Of a DNA stretch of 64,000 nt, positions 9,320-17,757 are shown piece after piece; positions within the stretch are counted from its first letter, which is position 1; each line of letters starts with the position of its first letter. Position numbers and translations under genes: made by a program. Source of the DNA: Nocardia inohanensis NBRC 100128 (lineage in GTDB: Bacteria; Actinomycetota; Actinomycetes; Mycobacteriales; Mycobacteriaceae); assembly GCF_001612945.1 (NCBI RefSeq), contig NZ_BDBK01000022.1:40349-104348 (forward strand), read 5' to 3'. Under the pieces are notes generated by a model. The model was not told the origin of the DNA. It saw only the letters and a program-made list of their open reading frames with translations, and searched no databases.

Positions 9320-10750
9320 TCAGCTGCCCATCGGCATGAGGAGCGACTTGGTCTCGCAGTAGGCCTCGAGGCCTTCGGGGCCGTTTTCCCGGCCTATGCC
9401 GGAGGTTTTGTAGCCGCCGAAGGGGGCGCAGGGGTCGAAGGCGTACCAGTTGATGGCGTAGGTGCCGGTGCGGACTCGGGCGGCGACGGCGGCGCCGTGT
9501 TCGATGTCGGTGGTCCAGACCGAGCCTGCGAGACCGTAATCCGAGTCGTTGGCGATGACTACCGCCTCGTCTTCGGTGTCGTAGGGGAGGACGGAGAGGA
9601 CGGGGCCGAAGATCTCTTCGCGGGCGATGGTCATGCCGTTGTTAACGTCGGCGAAGACGGTGGGCTCGACGTACCAGCCGGGCAGGTCGGGGCGGCCGCC
9701 GCCCGAGATCAGCCGGGCGCCTTCGTCTTTGCCCTTGGTGATGTAGCCCTCGACGCGCTCGCGCTGCGCCTTGGAGATGAGCGGGCCGAGCTGGGCGGCG
9801 GGATCGTCGGGCAGGCCGACGGGGAAGAAGCCGATGGAAGCCTGTAGGGCGTCGAGGATTTCGTCGTAGCGGCTGCGGGGAGCGAGGATGCGGGTTTGGG
9901 CCACGCAGGCTTGGCCGGAGTTCATCAGACCGGCGAAGGCCAGCTTCGGCATGTCCTCGATATTCATGTCCGGCAACAGGATTGCCGCCGATTTGCCGCC
10001 CAGCTCCAGTGAGCAGCGCTTGAGCTGGCTGCCGGCGATCGCCGCGATCTTGCGGCCGACCGCGGTGCTGCCGGTGAAGGTGACCTTGTCGACGCCGGGA
10101 TGCGAGACCAGGTATTCCGAGGCGTCGGCTTCGGCGGGGAGCACCGAGAGCACGCCCTCGGGCAGTCCGGCCTCGGCGAAGAGTTCGGCCAGCTTGTTGG
10201 CGGCCAGGGGGGTCAGCGGCGCGGGCTTGAGCACCACGGTGCAGCCGGCCAGCAGTGCGGGCGCGAGTTTGTTGACGGCCAGGAAGAGCGGCACGTTCCA
10301 CGCGATCACCGCGGCGACCACGCCGACCGGTTCCCGCGATACGCGCGTGGTGCCGAACAGACCGGTACGGCTTTCGGTCCAGGGGAAGGCCTTACCGAGT
10401 CCGGCGTAGAAGTCGAGGGTGGCGCGGGCCGGCACGTAATTCAAGGTGCTGGCGGCCATGGTGGGCGCGCCCATTTCCGCGGAGAGCGCGCCGGTGATGT
10501 CGCCGGCTTTCTGATCGAGCAATTCCACCACGCGGGCGAGTAGCTGGGCGCGTTCCTCCGGCGGGGTGGCCGGCCACGGGCCGTGGTCGAAGGCCTGCCG
10601 GGCGGCGCCGACCGCGGCGTCGACGTCCGCGCGGGTGACAACGGGCACGCTGCCCACGGTTTCGAGGGTGGCGGGCGAGACGACGGTGAGGGTATCGCTG
10701 CTGGTGGGAGCGGTCCAGCGGCCGCCGATGAACAGGCTCTGGTAATCCAT
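9320..10750 (-). CDS. NAD(P)-dependent aldehyde dehydrogenase (Rv0223c-like)
   Basis: 476-residue ALDH oxidising an unknown aldehyde. Signatures: IAWNVPLF with the catalytic Asn, FTGSTAVG cofactor loop, LELGGKS with the general-base Glu, GQACVA with the nucleophilic Cys, and EEIFGPVLSV. Length and motif order are standard. Start ATG at 10750. The 267-base gap upstream is a divergent promoter region shared with a 67-residue unknown gene. Position matches Rv0223c. Confidence 0.92.
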   Translation of the reverse strand: MDYQSLFIGGRWTAPTSSDTLTVVSPATLETVGSVPVVTRADVDAAVGAARQAFDHGPWPATPPEERAQLLARVVELLDQKAGDITGALSAEMGAPTMAASTLNYVPARATLDFYAGLGKAFPWTESRTGLFGTTRVSREPVGVVAAVIAWNVPLFLAVNKLAPALLAGCTVVLKPAPLTPLAANKLAELFAEAGLPEGVLSVLPAEADASEYLVSHPGVDKVTFTGSTAVGRKIAAIAGSQLKRCSLELGGKSAAILLPDMNIEDMPKLAFAGLMNSGQACVAQTRILAPRSRYDEILDALQASIGFFPVGLPDDPAAQLGPLISKAQRERVEGYITKGKDEGARLISGGGRPDLPGWYVEPTVFADVNNGMTIAREEIFGPVLSVLPYDTEDEAVVIANDSDYGLAGSVWTTDIEHGAAVAARVRTGTYAINWYAFDPCAPFGGYKTSGIGRENGPEGLEAYCETKSLLMPMGS

Positions 10751-11017
10751 GAGAACACGTTACAGTTTTATGGGGATGGTTGTCTGGACTCAAGTCCGGA
10801 TTCGCGTCCACTGAGCGGGACTCGGAAAATCGCGCGCCGGTAACCCGGTTCGCAATTCGGTTTGCCTATCGGTGGCTTATGCTCTGCGTGATTCTTGTTC
10901 CGCCGCCGATCTGGCCGGTTGCTCTAAATTAGCTATGGGTAATTTCTTGCCGCGACCGTTGGATAGCTCTGTCCGCGGTCGGCCGCTGGTTCGATACGCG
11001 AAAGGTAGGCGAATGGC

Positions 11018-11221
11018 ATGACCGCTGTGGACATCGATCCTTTCCTGTTGCCGGAGATCGCTGGGCTCCCCCGGATATCGGCGACCACGCCGATGCATCG
11101 GGCCGCGGGCCAGTTGCAGCGGGCGCTGCCTCCGGGGTGGCGGGTGCAGGTGGTCGAGGGTCCGCGCGAGGCCGGCCGTTCGGGTCAGCCGGTGCTGCGG
11201 TTGGTCGTATCGGACATGTGA
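11018..11221 (+). CDS. Small conserved-looking protein, unknown
   Basis: 67 residues with ATG at 11018 and an AAAGGTAGG ribosome site about nine bases upstream. Soluble; a Pro/Leu-rich head (PFLLPEIAGLPRI) precedes a basic amphipathic stretch and a short strand-like end (VLRLVVSD). I do not recognise a family. The promoter region holds TAGCTA and, about 50 bases before the start, TTGGATAGCT; the same elements occur before the gene at 11424. Confidence 0.5.
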   Translation: MTAVDIDPFLLPEIAGLPRISATTPMHRAAGQLQRALPPGWRVQVVEGPREAGRSGQPVLRLVVSDM

Positions 11222-11371
11222 GGTCGCCGGAGCCGCTGGGGCGCAAGGGCTTCCGCATACCGCTGGCAAACCGGCAGCGTTCGGGAGGATCGAATCCCGA
11301 CCTGTCGGTTCGCTTTTCGCGGAACGCACTATTGCATTCCGCAGTCGTAGCGAGCATGCTTTATAGCTACC

Positions 11372-11382
11372 TTGGATAGCTC
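11372..11382 (+). promoter_or_regulatory. Shared upstream element TTGGATAGCTC
   Basis: TTGGATAGCTC occurs at 10959-10969 and 11372-11382, about 49 and 41 bases before the starts at 11018 and 11424. TAGCTA lies just upstream in both. Could be a common promoter (-10 like) or regulator site. Confidence 0.35.
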
Positions 11383-11423
11383 GTTCGTTACAGGAACCGT
11401 TACCGCACAGGGGAGTCCGAGTC

Positions 11424-11726
11424 ATGGCGGTGCAAGTCGTCGGCCGGTCACTGATGACCAGTGATCTCACGCCGCATCAGGCGAAAAGCGTGGGCATCGG
11501 CGGCTGGGTGGTGTCATTCCTGCCGGGGCGGACCCTCACCACCGAACAGGCCACGGCCGCTTTACAGGCCGCGGAAGCGGTTGCTGCGGTGAACGCGCTG
11601 GCCTGCCAGGTCGGGCTCACCGCCATGGAGACCGTGGGGCTGGCAACCCAGGAGTCACCTTGGTGCGAACCCGAACGCTCCGACGGTTTACGCCGATTCT
11701 GGCGTCGCGGCCGCCTCGAGCGCTGA
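11424..11726 (+). CDS. Small protein, unknown
   Basis: 100 residues, ATG at 11424 with CAGGGGAG upstream. Mixed alpha/beta composition; the middle (about 40-75) is an Ala-rich helix, the end is Arg-rich (RRFWRRGRLER). No family recognised. The 3' end overlaps the convergent methyltransferase gene by 39 bases. It shares upstream elements with the small gene at 11018, so the two may be co-regulated. Confidence 0.5.
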   Translation: MAVQVVGRSLMTSDLTPHQAKSVGIGGWVVSFLPGRTLTTEQATAALQAAEAVAAVNALACQVGLTAMETVGLATQESPWCEPERSDGLRRFWRRGRLER

Positions 11727-12545
11727 GTCTCGATTCGGTTCGGCCGCAGCGCGTTTGGTGGCCACTACAACCAGATTGCTGACCAGCAGCTCACGCAGGC
11801 CGGGCACCCGCACCATCCACCAGGCCCACCACGGGTGATACCGCGGGAAGACCGCGAGGATCTCCACCTCGTCCGGGGTCGACTCCGCCCAGCGCAGGCC
11901 GTCCGCCGCGCGAACCGCGAAAAGTGAACGCCCGAAACGGTTCTTGGGCTCCCGGCCCTGCTTACGCGCGTACCGCCGCGCCGCGAACTCCCCGCCCAGG
12001 TAATGCCACGGCCCGGTCTCGTGCCCGCCGAACGGGCCCAGCCACACCGTGTACGAAAACACCATCAGCCCACCGGGTTTGGTGACGCGCAGCATCTCCT
12101 CGGCCATCACCCACGGCTGCGGGACGTGTTCGGCCACATTCGACGAGACGCAGACCTCGACGGCATCGTCCCGGAACGGCAGGGCCATCCCCGACCCGCG
12201 CACCGAACCCGCCACCCGCAGGCCCGCCGCGTGCATCTCCGAAGGATCCGGCTCCACCGGCACATACCGGGCGCCCGCGCGGCCGAACTCGTCCGCGAAA
12301 TACCCGGGCCCGCCGCCCACATCCAGCACGATGGTCCCGCGCAGCGACCGTCCGGTCAGATCCCGGTAGAAATCCCCCACCAGCTCGGCCGTATCGGTGG
12401 CCACCCCGCCGTAGAAGATCGCCGGATCCGTCTGCTCGAACCGGAAACTCGACAGCAACCGCCACGACCGTCGCAGCGTCGCCCGCCCGGCGAATCGCGG
12501 GCGACGCCCGGCCCGGCGCGAAGCGATCTGTTCAGCTCGAAGCAC
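11688..12545 (-). CDS. mtrP: SAM-dependent methyltransferase (Rv0224c / MtrP-like)
   Basis: Class I methyltransferase, about 285 residues. SAM motif I is VLDVGGGPGYF; acidic motif II is VPVEPDP; the post-motif is SSNVAEHVPQPW. Family context: the Rv0224c homologue MtrP in corynebacteria is needed for efficient transport of trehalose mycolates. That fits this locus, with MmpL3-, PgfA- and TmaT-like genes nearby, but substrate is unproven. GTG at 12545 is preferred; an extension to GTG 12614 adds a Gly/Arg-rich leader. Start uncertain. Confidence 0.8.
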   Translation of the reverse strand: MLRAEQIASRRAGRRPRFAGRATLRRSWRLLSSFRFEQTDPAIFYGGVATDTAELVGDFYRDLTGRSLRGTIVLDVGGGPGYFADEFGRAGARYVPVEPDPSEMHAAGLRVAGSVRGSGMALPFRDDAVEVCVSSNVAEHVPQPWVMAEEMLRVTKPGGLMVFSYTVWLGPFGGHETGPWHYLGGEFAARRYARKQGREPKNRFGRSLFAVRAADGLRWAESTPDEVEILAVFPRYHPWWAWWMVRVPGLRELLVSNLVVVATKRAAAEPNRDSALEAAATPESA

Positions 12546-12815
12546 GGCGGAAAGTCTCGCACAACCATCCCGCCCGACGCCGCCCACCCGAACTCTCGCG
12601 CCACCCCACCCCACCCGGCCCCGTCGCGGCGTGGCGAGCGCCGCGCCGCGGACTCGAACGTGATGCCGCCGGGGCGGGTCGGGTGCGCGGTGGCCGGCAA
12701 CTGCGGGGCGATTGCAACGGGTCGGATGACCACTTGGGGTGTCGGGGTCGACGTGGGGCTATAGGGTGGAGCCCATTGTCCGTCGAACGTCATCGTGAAC
12801 CCTGGAGATCCGCCC

Positions 12816-13994
12816 GTGCGTGAAGTGCTGCTGCTGTGCTGGCGCGACACCGGGCATCCGCAGGGCGGGGGCAGCGAGCGCTACCTGGAACAGGTGGGGG
12901 CGCAGCTGGCGGCGCGGGGCGTGAAGGTCACCTTGCGGACCGCGCGGTATCCGGGGGCGGCCAAGCGGGAACGGGTCGACGGGATCGAGATCAGTCGCGC
13001 GGGCGGGCGGTACACGGTGTATCCGCGGGCGCTGGCGGCCATCGCGCTGGGGCGGGTCGGGATCGGGCCGTTGCGCGGCGTCCGGCCGGACGCGGTGATC
13101 GACACCCAGAACGGGATCCCCTTCTTCGCGCGCGCGGCGAGCAGTGCGCCGACGGTGCTGCTGGTGCATCACGGGCATCGGGAGCAGTGGCCGGTCGCGG
13201 GCAAGCTGGTCGGGCGCATCGGCTGGTGGATCGAATCGCGGCTCTCGCCGCGGGTGCATCGCGGGAATCAGTATCTGACGGTGTCGCTGCCGTCGGCCGA
13301 GGAGTTGACCGCGCTCGGGGTCGAGGGATCGCGGATTGCCGTGGTGCGCAACGGGGCCGAACCCGTGCCCGCGCACGTACCCGCCGGTGACGATGCCACC
13401 CGCACGTCGCACCCCAGCATCGTGGTGCTGTCGCGACTGGTGCCGCACAAGCAGATCGAAGACGCCATGGCGGCGGTCGCCGGGCTGCGCGAGCGCATTC
13501 CGGACCTGCATCTCGATGTGATCGGCGGCGGGTGGTGGGCCGACAATCTGCGCGACCACGCCCGCGAACTCGGCATCGCCGACGCGGTCACCTTCCACGG
13601 CCACGTCGACGAGGACCGCAAGCATCAGCTGCTGTCCCGGGCCTGGGTGCATGTGCTGCCCTCCCGCAAGGAGGGCTGGGGGCTCGCGGTCATCGAGGCG
13701 GCGCAGCACGGCGTGCCGACCATCGGCTACCGCAGCTCACGGGGGCTCACCGACTCCATCGTCGACGGCGTTACCGGCATCCTGGTCGATGATGCCGCGC
13801 AGCTCACCGCCGCCGCCGGCGATCTGCTCGCCGACCACGAGGCGCGTACCGAACTCGGCGAGAAGGCGCGCATGCGGGCTCGTGAATTCTCCTGGGAGCA
13901 AACCGGAATCGGCGTCCACCAGGTGCTGTCCGCGGTCGCGCGCGGTGAGCGCGTCTCCGGTCTGGTCGCCCTCGCACCCGCGAATCAGCCCTAG
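12816..13994 (+). CDS. GT4-family glycosyltransferase (Rv0225-like)
   Basis: 392-residue GT-B retaining glycosyltransferase. N-terminal REVLLLCWRDTGHPQGGGSE is the donor-side glycine loop; the C-terminal domain has SRLVPHK and PSRKEGWGLAVIEAAQHG, the E-x7-E motif that binds the nucleotide sugar. GTG at 12816 follows CTGGAG; GTG at 12795 would add seven residues. It lies divergent from the methyltransferase, as Rv0225 does from Rv0224c. Acceptor unknown; probably an envelope glycolipid. Confidence 0.88.
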   Translation: MREVLLLCWRDTGHPQGGGSERYLEQVGAQLAARGVKVTLRTARYPGAAKRERVDGIEISRAGGRYTVYPRALAAIALGRVGIGPLRGVRPDAVIDTQNGIPFFARAASSAPTVLLVHHGHREQWPVAGKLVGRIGWWIESRLSPRVHRGNQYLTVSLPSAEELTALGVEGSRIAVVRNGAEPVPAHVPAGDDATRTSHPSIVVLSRLVPHKQIEDAMAAVAGLRERIPDLHLDVIGGGWWADNLRDHARELGIADAVTFHGHVDEDRKHQLLSRAWVHVLPSRKEGWGLAVIEAAQHGVPTIGYRSSRGLTDSIVDGVTGILVDDAAQLTAAAGDLLADHEARTELGEKARMRAREFSWEQTGIGVHQVLSAVARGERVSGLVALAPANQP

Positions 13995-14051
13995 CCGCTT
14001 TCTCTTTCGATTCCCCGCCGACCGGTTCCCGCCGCTCGTACGCTCCTATCC

Positions 14052-14132
14052 GTGTGGATAATCGCCGTAATCGCGGCAGTCAGCGTCGTCGTCATCGCGA
14101 TCGGGTTCGCCCTGGGTTTCCCGCGCGACTGA
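14052..14132 (+). CDS. Candidate 26-residue single-helix membrane peptide
   Basis: GTG at 14052 opens a frame of 26 codons that is almost entirely one hydrophobic helix (IIAVIAAVSVVVIAIGFALG), ending PRD. It starts 57 bases after the glycosyltransferase stop. Its 3' end overlaps by 41 bases the end of the convergent membrane-protein gene. Composition supports coding, but length and lack of a clear ribosome site keep this tentative. Confidence 0.3.
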   Translation: MWIIAVIAAVSVVVIAIGFALGFPRD

Positions 14133-16212
14133 TCCGCGTATCCCTCGAATGCCATGCGGCGGCGAGCATTCCGCTGATCAGCAAGGCCGCCCAGAGCAGA
14201 TGCGCCGCCCCGGAGATTCGGCGATCCGCGGCGGAGGCGTCGTGATCCGCGATCGCTCCCGGCACCCGATACAGTCGTAGTTCCCGATCCGCATACACCG
14301 GAATCAACTGGTCCAGAGTGGTTTTCGATTCCCCGACCGGACCTGGCGTGCCGCCCTCCATCAGTACCCAGCCGACGCCGAGCTCACCCAGACGCGCCGC
14401 CGAGCCGCCGTGCAGCAGCACCTGCTCCGCCTCGCGGGCGCGCGTCCCCTCCCCGGCCACCGAGCCACCCGCTACCGGTAGCTCGCCGGTCTGCAATACG
14501 TCCCGGCGCAGCATGCGCGGGGCGGGGTCCAGTACCGGAGCCTTCCCCGAATACCGGAACTTGCGGAACATCCCGCCGGGCAGCACCGCCACATCGCCTG
14601 GTGCATCGACTATTTCGGCAACCCGAGCCCACCCGGCCGGATACTGCACCGGGCGCAGCGCTCCGCCCACGCCCCACGCCAGATCGGGCAGCGCGATGGC
14701 CAGCAGAACGACGAACCCCGCTGCCACCCCGGCGGTTCGACTACTTCCGCCCGACCGCGCCTCGGTCCCACTCAGGCCGGCCGCGCGTGCCTGCCGGGCC
14801 GAAATCCATTCGCCTACAACCCGGCATCCCGCAGCCGCACACAATGCGTATCCGGGTATCGCCAGCGCTACGAACTTCTGCGTATCGCGAAACAGCCCGG
14901 CTCCCGGCACCTTCGTCACCAAGAATTCGCCCGCAGCCAACCCCCACCCGGTCGCGCCGAGGGCGGGTATCACCACCGCGATGAGGGCCAAGCCCAGCAG
15001 CATGCGGCGAGCGTGCGGGTTCGGGTCCGCAGCTGGCCGGTGATCCGTGCCGGATGAGTTTCGGAGCACCACGCCCGAATCGGAAGGGCCAGTGGCGATG
15101 CCGGATGCGGCCAGCGTGTCACCCGGCTCGGCCGGCTGAAACACCCGCGGGTGGGAGCCTGCCGTGCCCATGACCGCCCGCACGCCGGTGGCGACGACGG
15201 CCAGCAGAAGCAAGGTCCCGATCGCCGCGAAGAAGGTGGTACGCGACCCCGGCACCGCCGTCGAATTCCAGATTCCGCCCAGCCCGGCCAAACTGCCGAC
15301 GGTGCCCAGCCAGGGTTCCGCGCGCGCCGCGAAAGCCGCCACGCCCGCCGGATCCGAGGTCTGCGCCGCGCTACCCGCGAGCGCGGTCGCCGCCAGCCAG
15401 GGAGCGGATGTCAGTACCCATAGTGCCAGCGCGCCAACAAGATTCCGCCGACCTACCAGCAGCGCCAAAACGCAGCCCGCGAGTAGCGAACCCGTCGGCG
15501 TCAGACCCGCGGCCGCTAGCAAGCCACCCAGCGCCGCCCACATCCACCAGTCGCGCTGGGCCGAAATATGCTGCGCGCCAGCCTGATCGTCAGCGCCTCG
15601 AACTGCGGCAGCGGCGTCTTGCTCTCCTCTCCTGGCGGTGCCCTCAGCAGGGCCGCAATCCTGCTGAGGCTTCTTGCTGCCGGTGACAGTCGCATTCACG
15701 TCGTTCGTGGACTGTTCGTCGATTGCGCTCTCGATCGCCCGGCGGGGGCGTCGTAAGCGGTTGGCCAGCAGGGCGATCCAGGGGAGGGCGGCATAGCCGG
15801 TGAGCAGGCTCCAGTGGCCTTGCAGGAGGCGTTCGGCGACGTAGGGGTTCCAGATGGCGACGGTGGCGGCGGCGAGCTGCGGTGCGAGGGTGACGTCCAG
15901 CAGTTCCCGGGCGAGGCGGGCCGCGCCCCAGCCCGCCAGCCAGATCGCGGCCAGGAGAATGGCTTTCACCAGGAGGCCGCCGTCGATCACGGTGGAGAGG
16001 GTGGCGATGAGGGCGTCCTGCGGGACGGCGCGCGGGGCGGCATCGCCGAGACCGAGAGCGGAGTCGGTGAGGTAGGAGCGGGGGGTGCTGACGGCGTCGC
16101 GGAGCAGCAGATAGCCGGGGGAAAGCAGGGGACCGAGCACCAGCAAGGCCAGGATCAGGCTGTATCCGGCGGGGATCAGCCTGGTCCAGCGCCGTTCGCG
16201 GGGCTCGTTCAC
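14092..16212 (-). CDS. Polytopic membrane protein (Rv0226c-like)
   Basis: 706 residues, GTG start at 16212. Multiple hydrophobic helices in two or more bundles (e.g. YSLILALLVLGPLLSPGYLL; LLVKAILLAAIWLAGWGAAR; FVVLLAIALPDLAWGVGG), then a C-terminal soluble part (about 530-660) and a last helix. It resembles GT-C-type or lipid-processing membrane proteins. Two polar low-complexity insertions (about 158-215 and 355-395) interrupt the membrane region. Together with the flippase-like gene nine bases upstream it looks like one operon. Function unknown; likely envelope lipid or glycan transfer. Confidence 0.75.
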   Translation of the reverse strand: MNEPRERRWTRLIPAGYSLILALLVLGPLLSPGYLLLRDAVSTPRSYLTDSALGLGDAAPRAVPQDALIATLSTVIDGGLLVKAILLAAIWLAGWGAARLARELLDVTLAPQLAAATVAIWNPYVAERLLQGHWSLLTGYAALPWIALLANRLRRPRRAIESAIDEQSTNDVNATVTGSKKPQQDCGPAEGTARRGEQDAAAAVRGADDQAGAQHISAQRDWWMWAALGGLLAAAGLTPTGSLLAGCVLALLVGRRNLVGALALWVLTSAPWLAATALAGSAAQTSDPAGVAAFAARAEPWLGTVGSLAGLGGIWNSTAVPGSRTTFFAAIGTLLLLAVVATGVRAVMGTAGSHPRVFQPAEPGDTLAASGIATGPSDSGVVLRNSSGTDHRPAADPNPHARRMLLGLALIAVVIPALGATGWGLAAGEFLVTKVPGAGLFRDTQKFVALAIPGYALCAAAGCRVVGEWISARQARAAGLSGTEARSGGSSRTAGVAAGFVVLLAIALPDLAWGVGGALRPVQYPAGWARVAEIVDAPGDVAVLPGGMFRKFRYSGKAPVLDPAPRMLRRDVLQTGELPVAGGSVAGEGTRAREAEQVLLHGGSAARLGELGVGWVLMEGGTPGPVGESKTTLDQLIPVYADRELRLYRVPGAIADHDASAADRRISGAAHLLWAALLISGMLAAAWHSRDTRISRAGNPGRTRSR

Positions 16213-16221
16213 ACCGGCACC

Positions 16222-17643
16222 CTATGTTCCGGCCGGGCCGGAATCGGGGATGCTGGAAGCGGTTTCGTCGTCGTCGCGGGCGGTGCGCAGCACCAGGGCG
16301 GCGATGATGAGCGTGGTCGCGGCCGAGGTGACGGTGGCGATGACGATCAGGCTCGTCACCGAATGCGCACAGGTCAGCATGGTGGCGACGCCGATCGCGA
16401 GTCCGATCCAGGTGATCGCTGCGGGGGCGGTGCGATCGGCGGCGATCGCGGACAGCAGCGCCCCCTGAAGCACCGCGAGCAGCGCACCGTTCAACGCGAA
16501 CACCCACAAAAGTCCTTGGATCGGCGCGTAATCCTGCCCGGCGAACAGCGGGGCCAGCGGAGCCGCCACCGCCGCACCCGCCACGGCCAACGCCCCGATG
16601 CCCGTGAGCACCGCCAACGCCGACCGCACCGCACGCGCGGAATGCCGAGGCTGCGCCATCCGCGGATAAAGCACCACCCCCACGGCCTGCGGCAACCAGA
16701 ACGCGATCTTCGCCGCGATCGCCCCCAGCGCATATCGCCCAGCATCGTTCTCGCCGAGCACGATCCGCGACACGATCAGATCCGCCGACGACATAGCCAT
16801 CAACGCCGCCTGCACCTGCGCGGCCCGGAAGACCGGCAGCACCTCGGCGGCATAGGTTCTCGCGCCCGCACGCGCCGTGCTTGCACCGGGCTGGATTGCG
16901 TCGCCGCGCTGGTTTCGGGCGCGCCACCACCCGCCGGCGGGCCGGCCGGCCCCGCCTGCGACTGGAAAAACATGGTCCTGTCCGATACCGGCTGAGTCAG
17001 TTTGTTCGCCGAGGTCGTGCACCCCGGAACCGGGATCACCCGCCCTCCGAACAGGATTCGCGCTTTCCGCGAGGTCGTCGATACGCCGCGCCCCGGCCGC
17101 GGCCACGGCAATGCCGATCGCGGCAGCCCACAAGGCGGCGGTGGTGCCACCGCCCGCCGCCAGCACGGCGATCGCCGGGGTGACGCGTGCGATTCCGGCA
17201 CCGCCGAGCACCCAGGCCAAGCCGCGGAATCGGCTGTGGCCTTGCAGGATTCCCTGTTCGCCGGAGAGCAGGACCAGGACGGGGGCAGCGATCAAAGCTC
17301 CGGCAGCGGCCGCCACGCTGACCTTCAGGACCGCGCTCACCAAAGGAATCAGCGGCAAGGCGATCACCGCCACCAGCCCCGCGCACCGCCACGCCAGCCG
17401 CCGGGCCGCCGCGACGGGCGCGCCCAGCACGATCTCGCGCGCGACCACATTCTGCAAAGCCAACGCCGGCACCGCACACAGCAACTGCACCGCCAGCAGA
17501 CTGGCGAACGGGCTGTACCCCGAAACCCCCAGCCACCGGCTGGCCAGCAATTGCAGCAGATAACCAGCCACATTCGCCGTCATAGCCCCCGCCGTCACCA
17601 GGGTCAGGTCCGCGACCACGGGCAGACGGCGTACAACAGACAC
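16222..17643 (-). CDS. Flippase-like (MOP/MATE superfamily) membrane protein
   Basis: About 473 residues with some 12 hydrophobic helices in the pattern of Wzx/MurJ-type lipid-linked-sugar flippases: an N-terminal helix pair with ASRWLGVSGYSPFASLLAV, and a C-terminal half with SSADLIVSRIVLGENDAGRYALG. A polar insertion of ~75 residues (about 215-290) separates the halves. GTG at 17643 is preferred over the Arg-rich extension to 17721. It sits between genes equivalent to Rv0226c and Rv0227c. Substrate unknown; a lipid-linked envelope precursor is plausible. Confidence 0.7.
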   Translation of the reverse strand: MSVVRRLPVVADLTLVTAGAMTANVAGYLLQLLASRWLGVSGYSPFASLLAVQLLCAVPALALQNVVAREIVLGAPVAAARRLAWRCAGLVAVIALPLIPLVSAVLKVSVAAAAGALIAAPVLVLLSGEQGILQGHSRFRGLAWVLGGAGIARVTPAIAVLAAGGGTTAALWAAAIGIAVAAAGARRIDDLAESANPVRRAGDPGSGVHDLGEQTDSAGIGQDHVFPVAGGAGRPAGGWWRARNQRGDAIQPGASTARAGARTYAAEVLPVFRAAQVQAALMAMSSADLIVSRIVLGENDAGRYALGAIAAKIAFWLPQAVGVVLYPRMAQPRHSARAVRSALAVLTGIGALAVAGAAVAAPLAPLFAGQDYAPIQGLLWVFALNGALLAVLQGALLSAIAADRTAPAAITWIGLAIGVATMLTCAHSVTSLIVIATVTSAATTLIIAALVLRTARDDDETASSIPDSGPAGT

Positions 17644-17707
17644 GCCCGCAATGCTCCCACCCGCCGTCGAGCGTTCCCGCAGCGCACCCCATGACCGCCC
17701 GGAACGA

Positions 17708-17741
17708 CAGCGGCCCCGCACCGGGAGGTGCGGGGCCGCTG
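17708..17741 (-). terminator. Strong hairpin between pgfA and flippase genes
   Basis: Perfect 15-bp inverted repeat (CAGCGGCCCCGCACC arms, 4-base loop) downstream of the DUF3068 gene. No U run, but typical of high-GC actinobacterial terminators. Confidence 0.75.
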
Positions 17742-17757
17742 GGTGTTTCGAAGCGGG

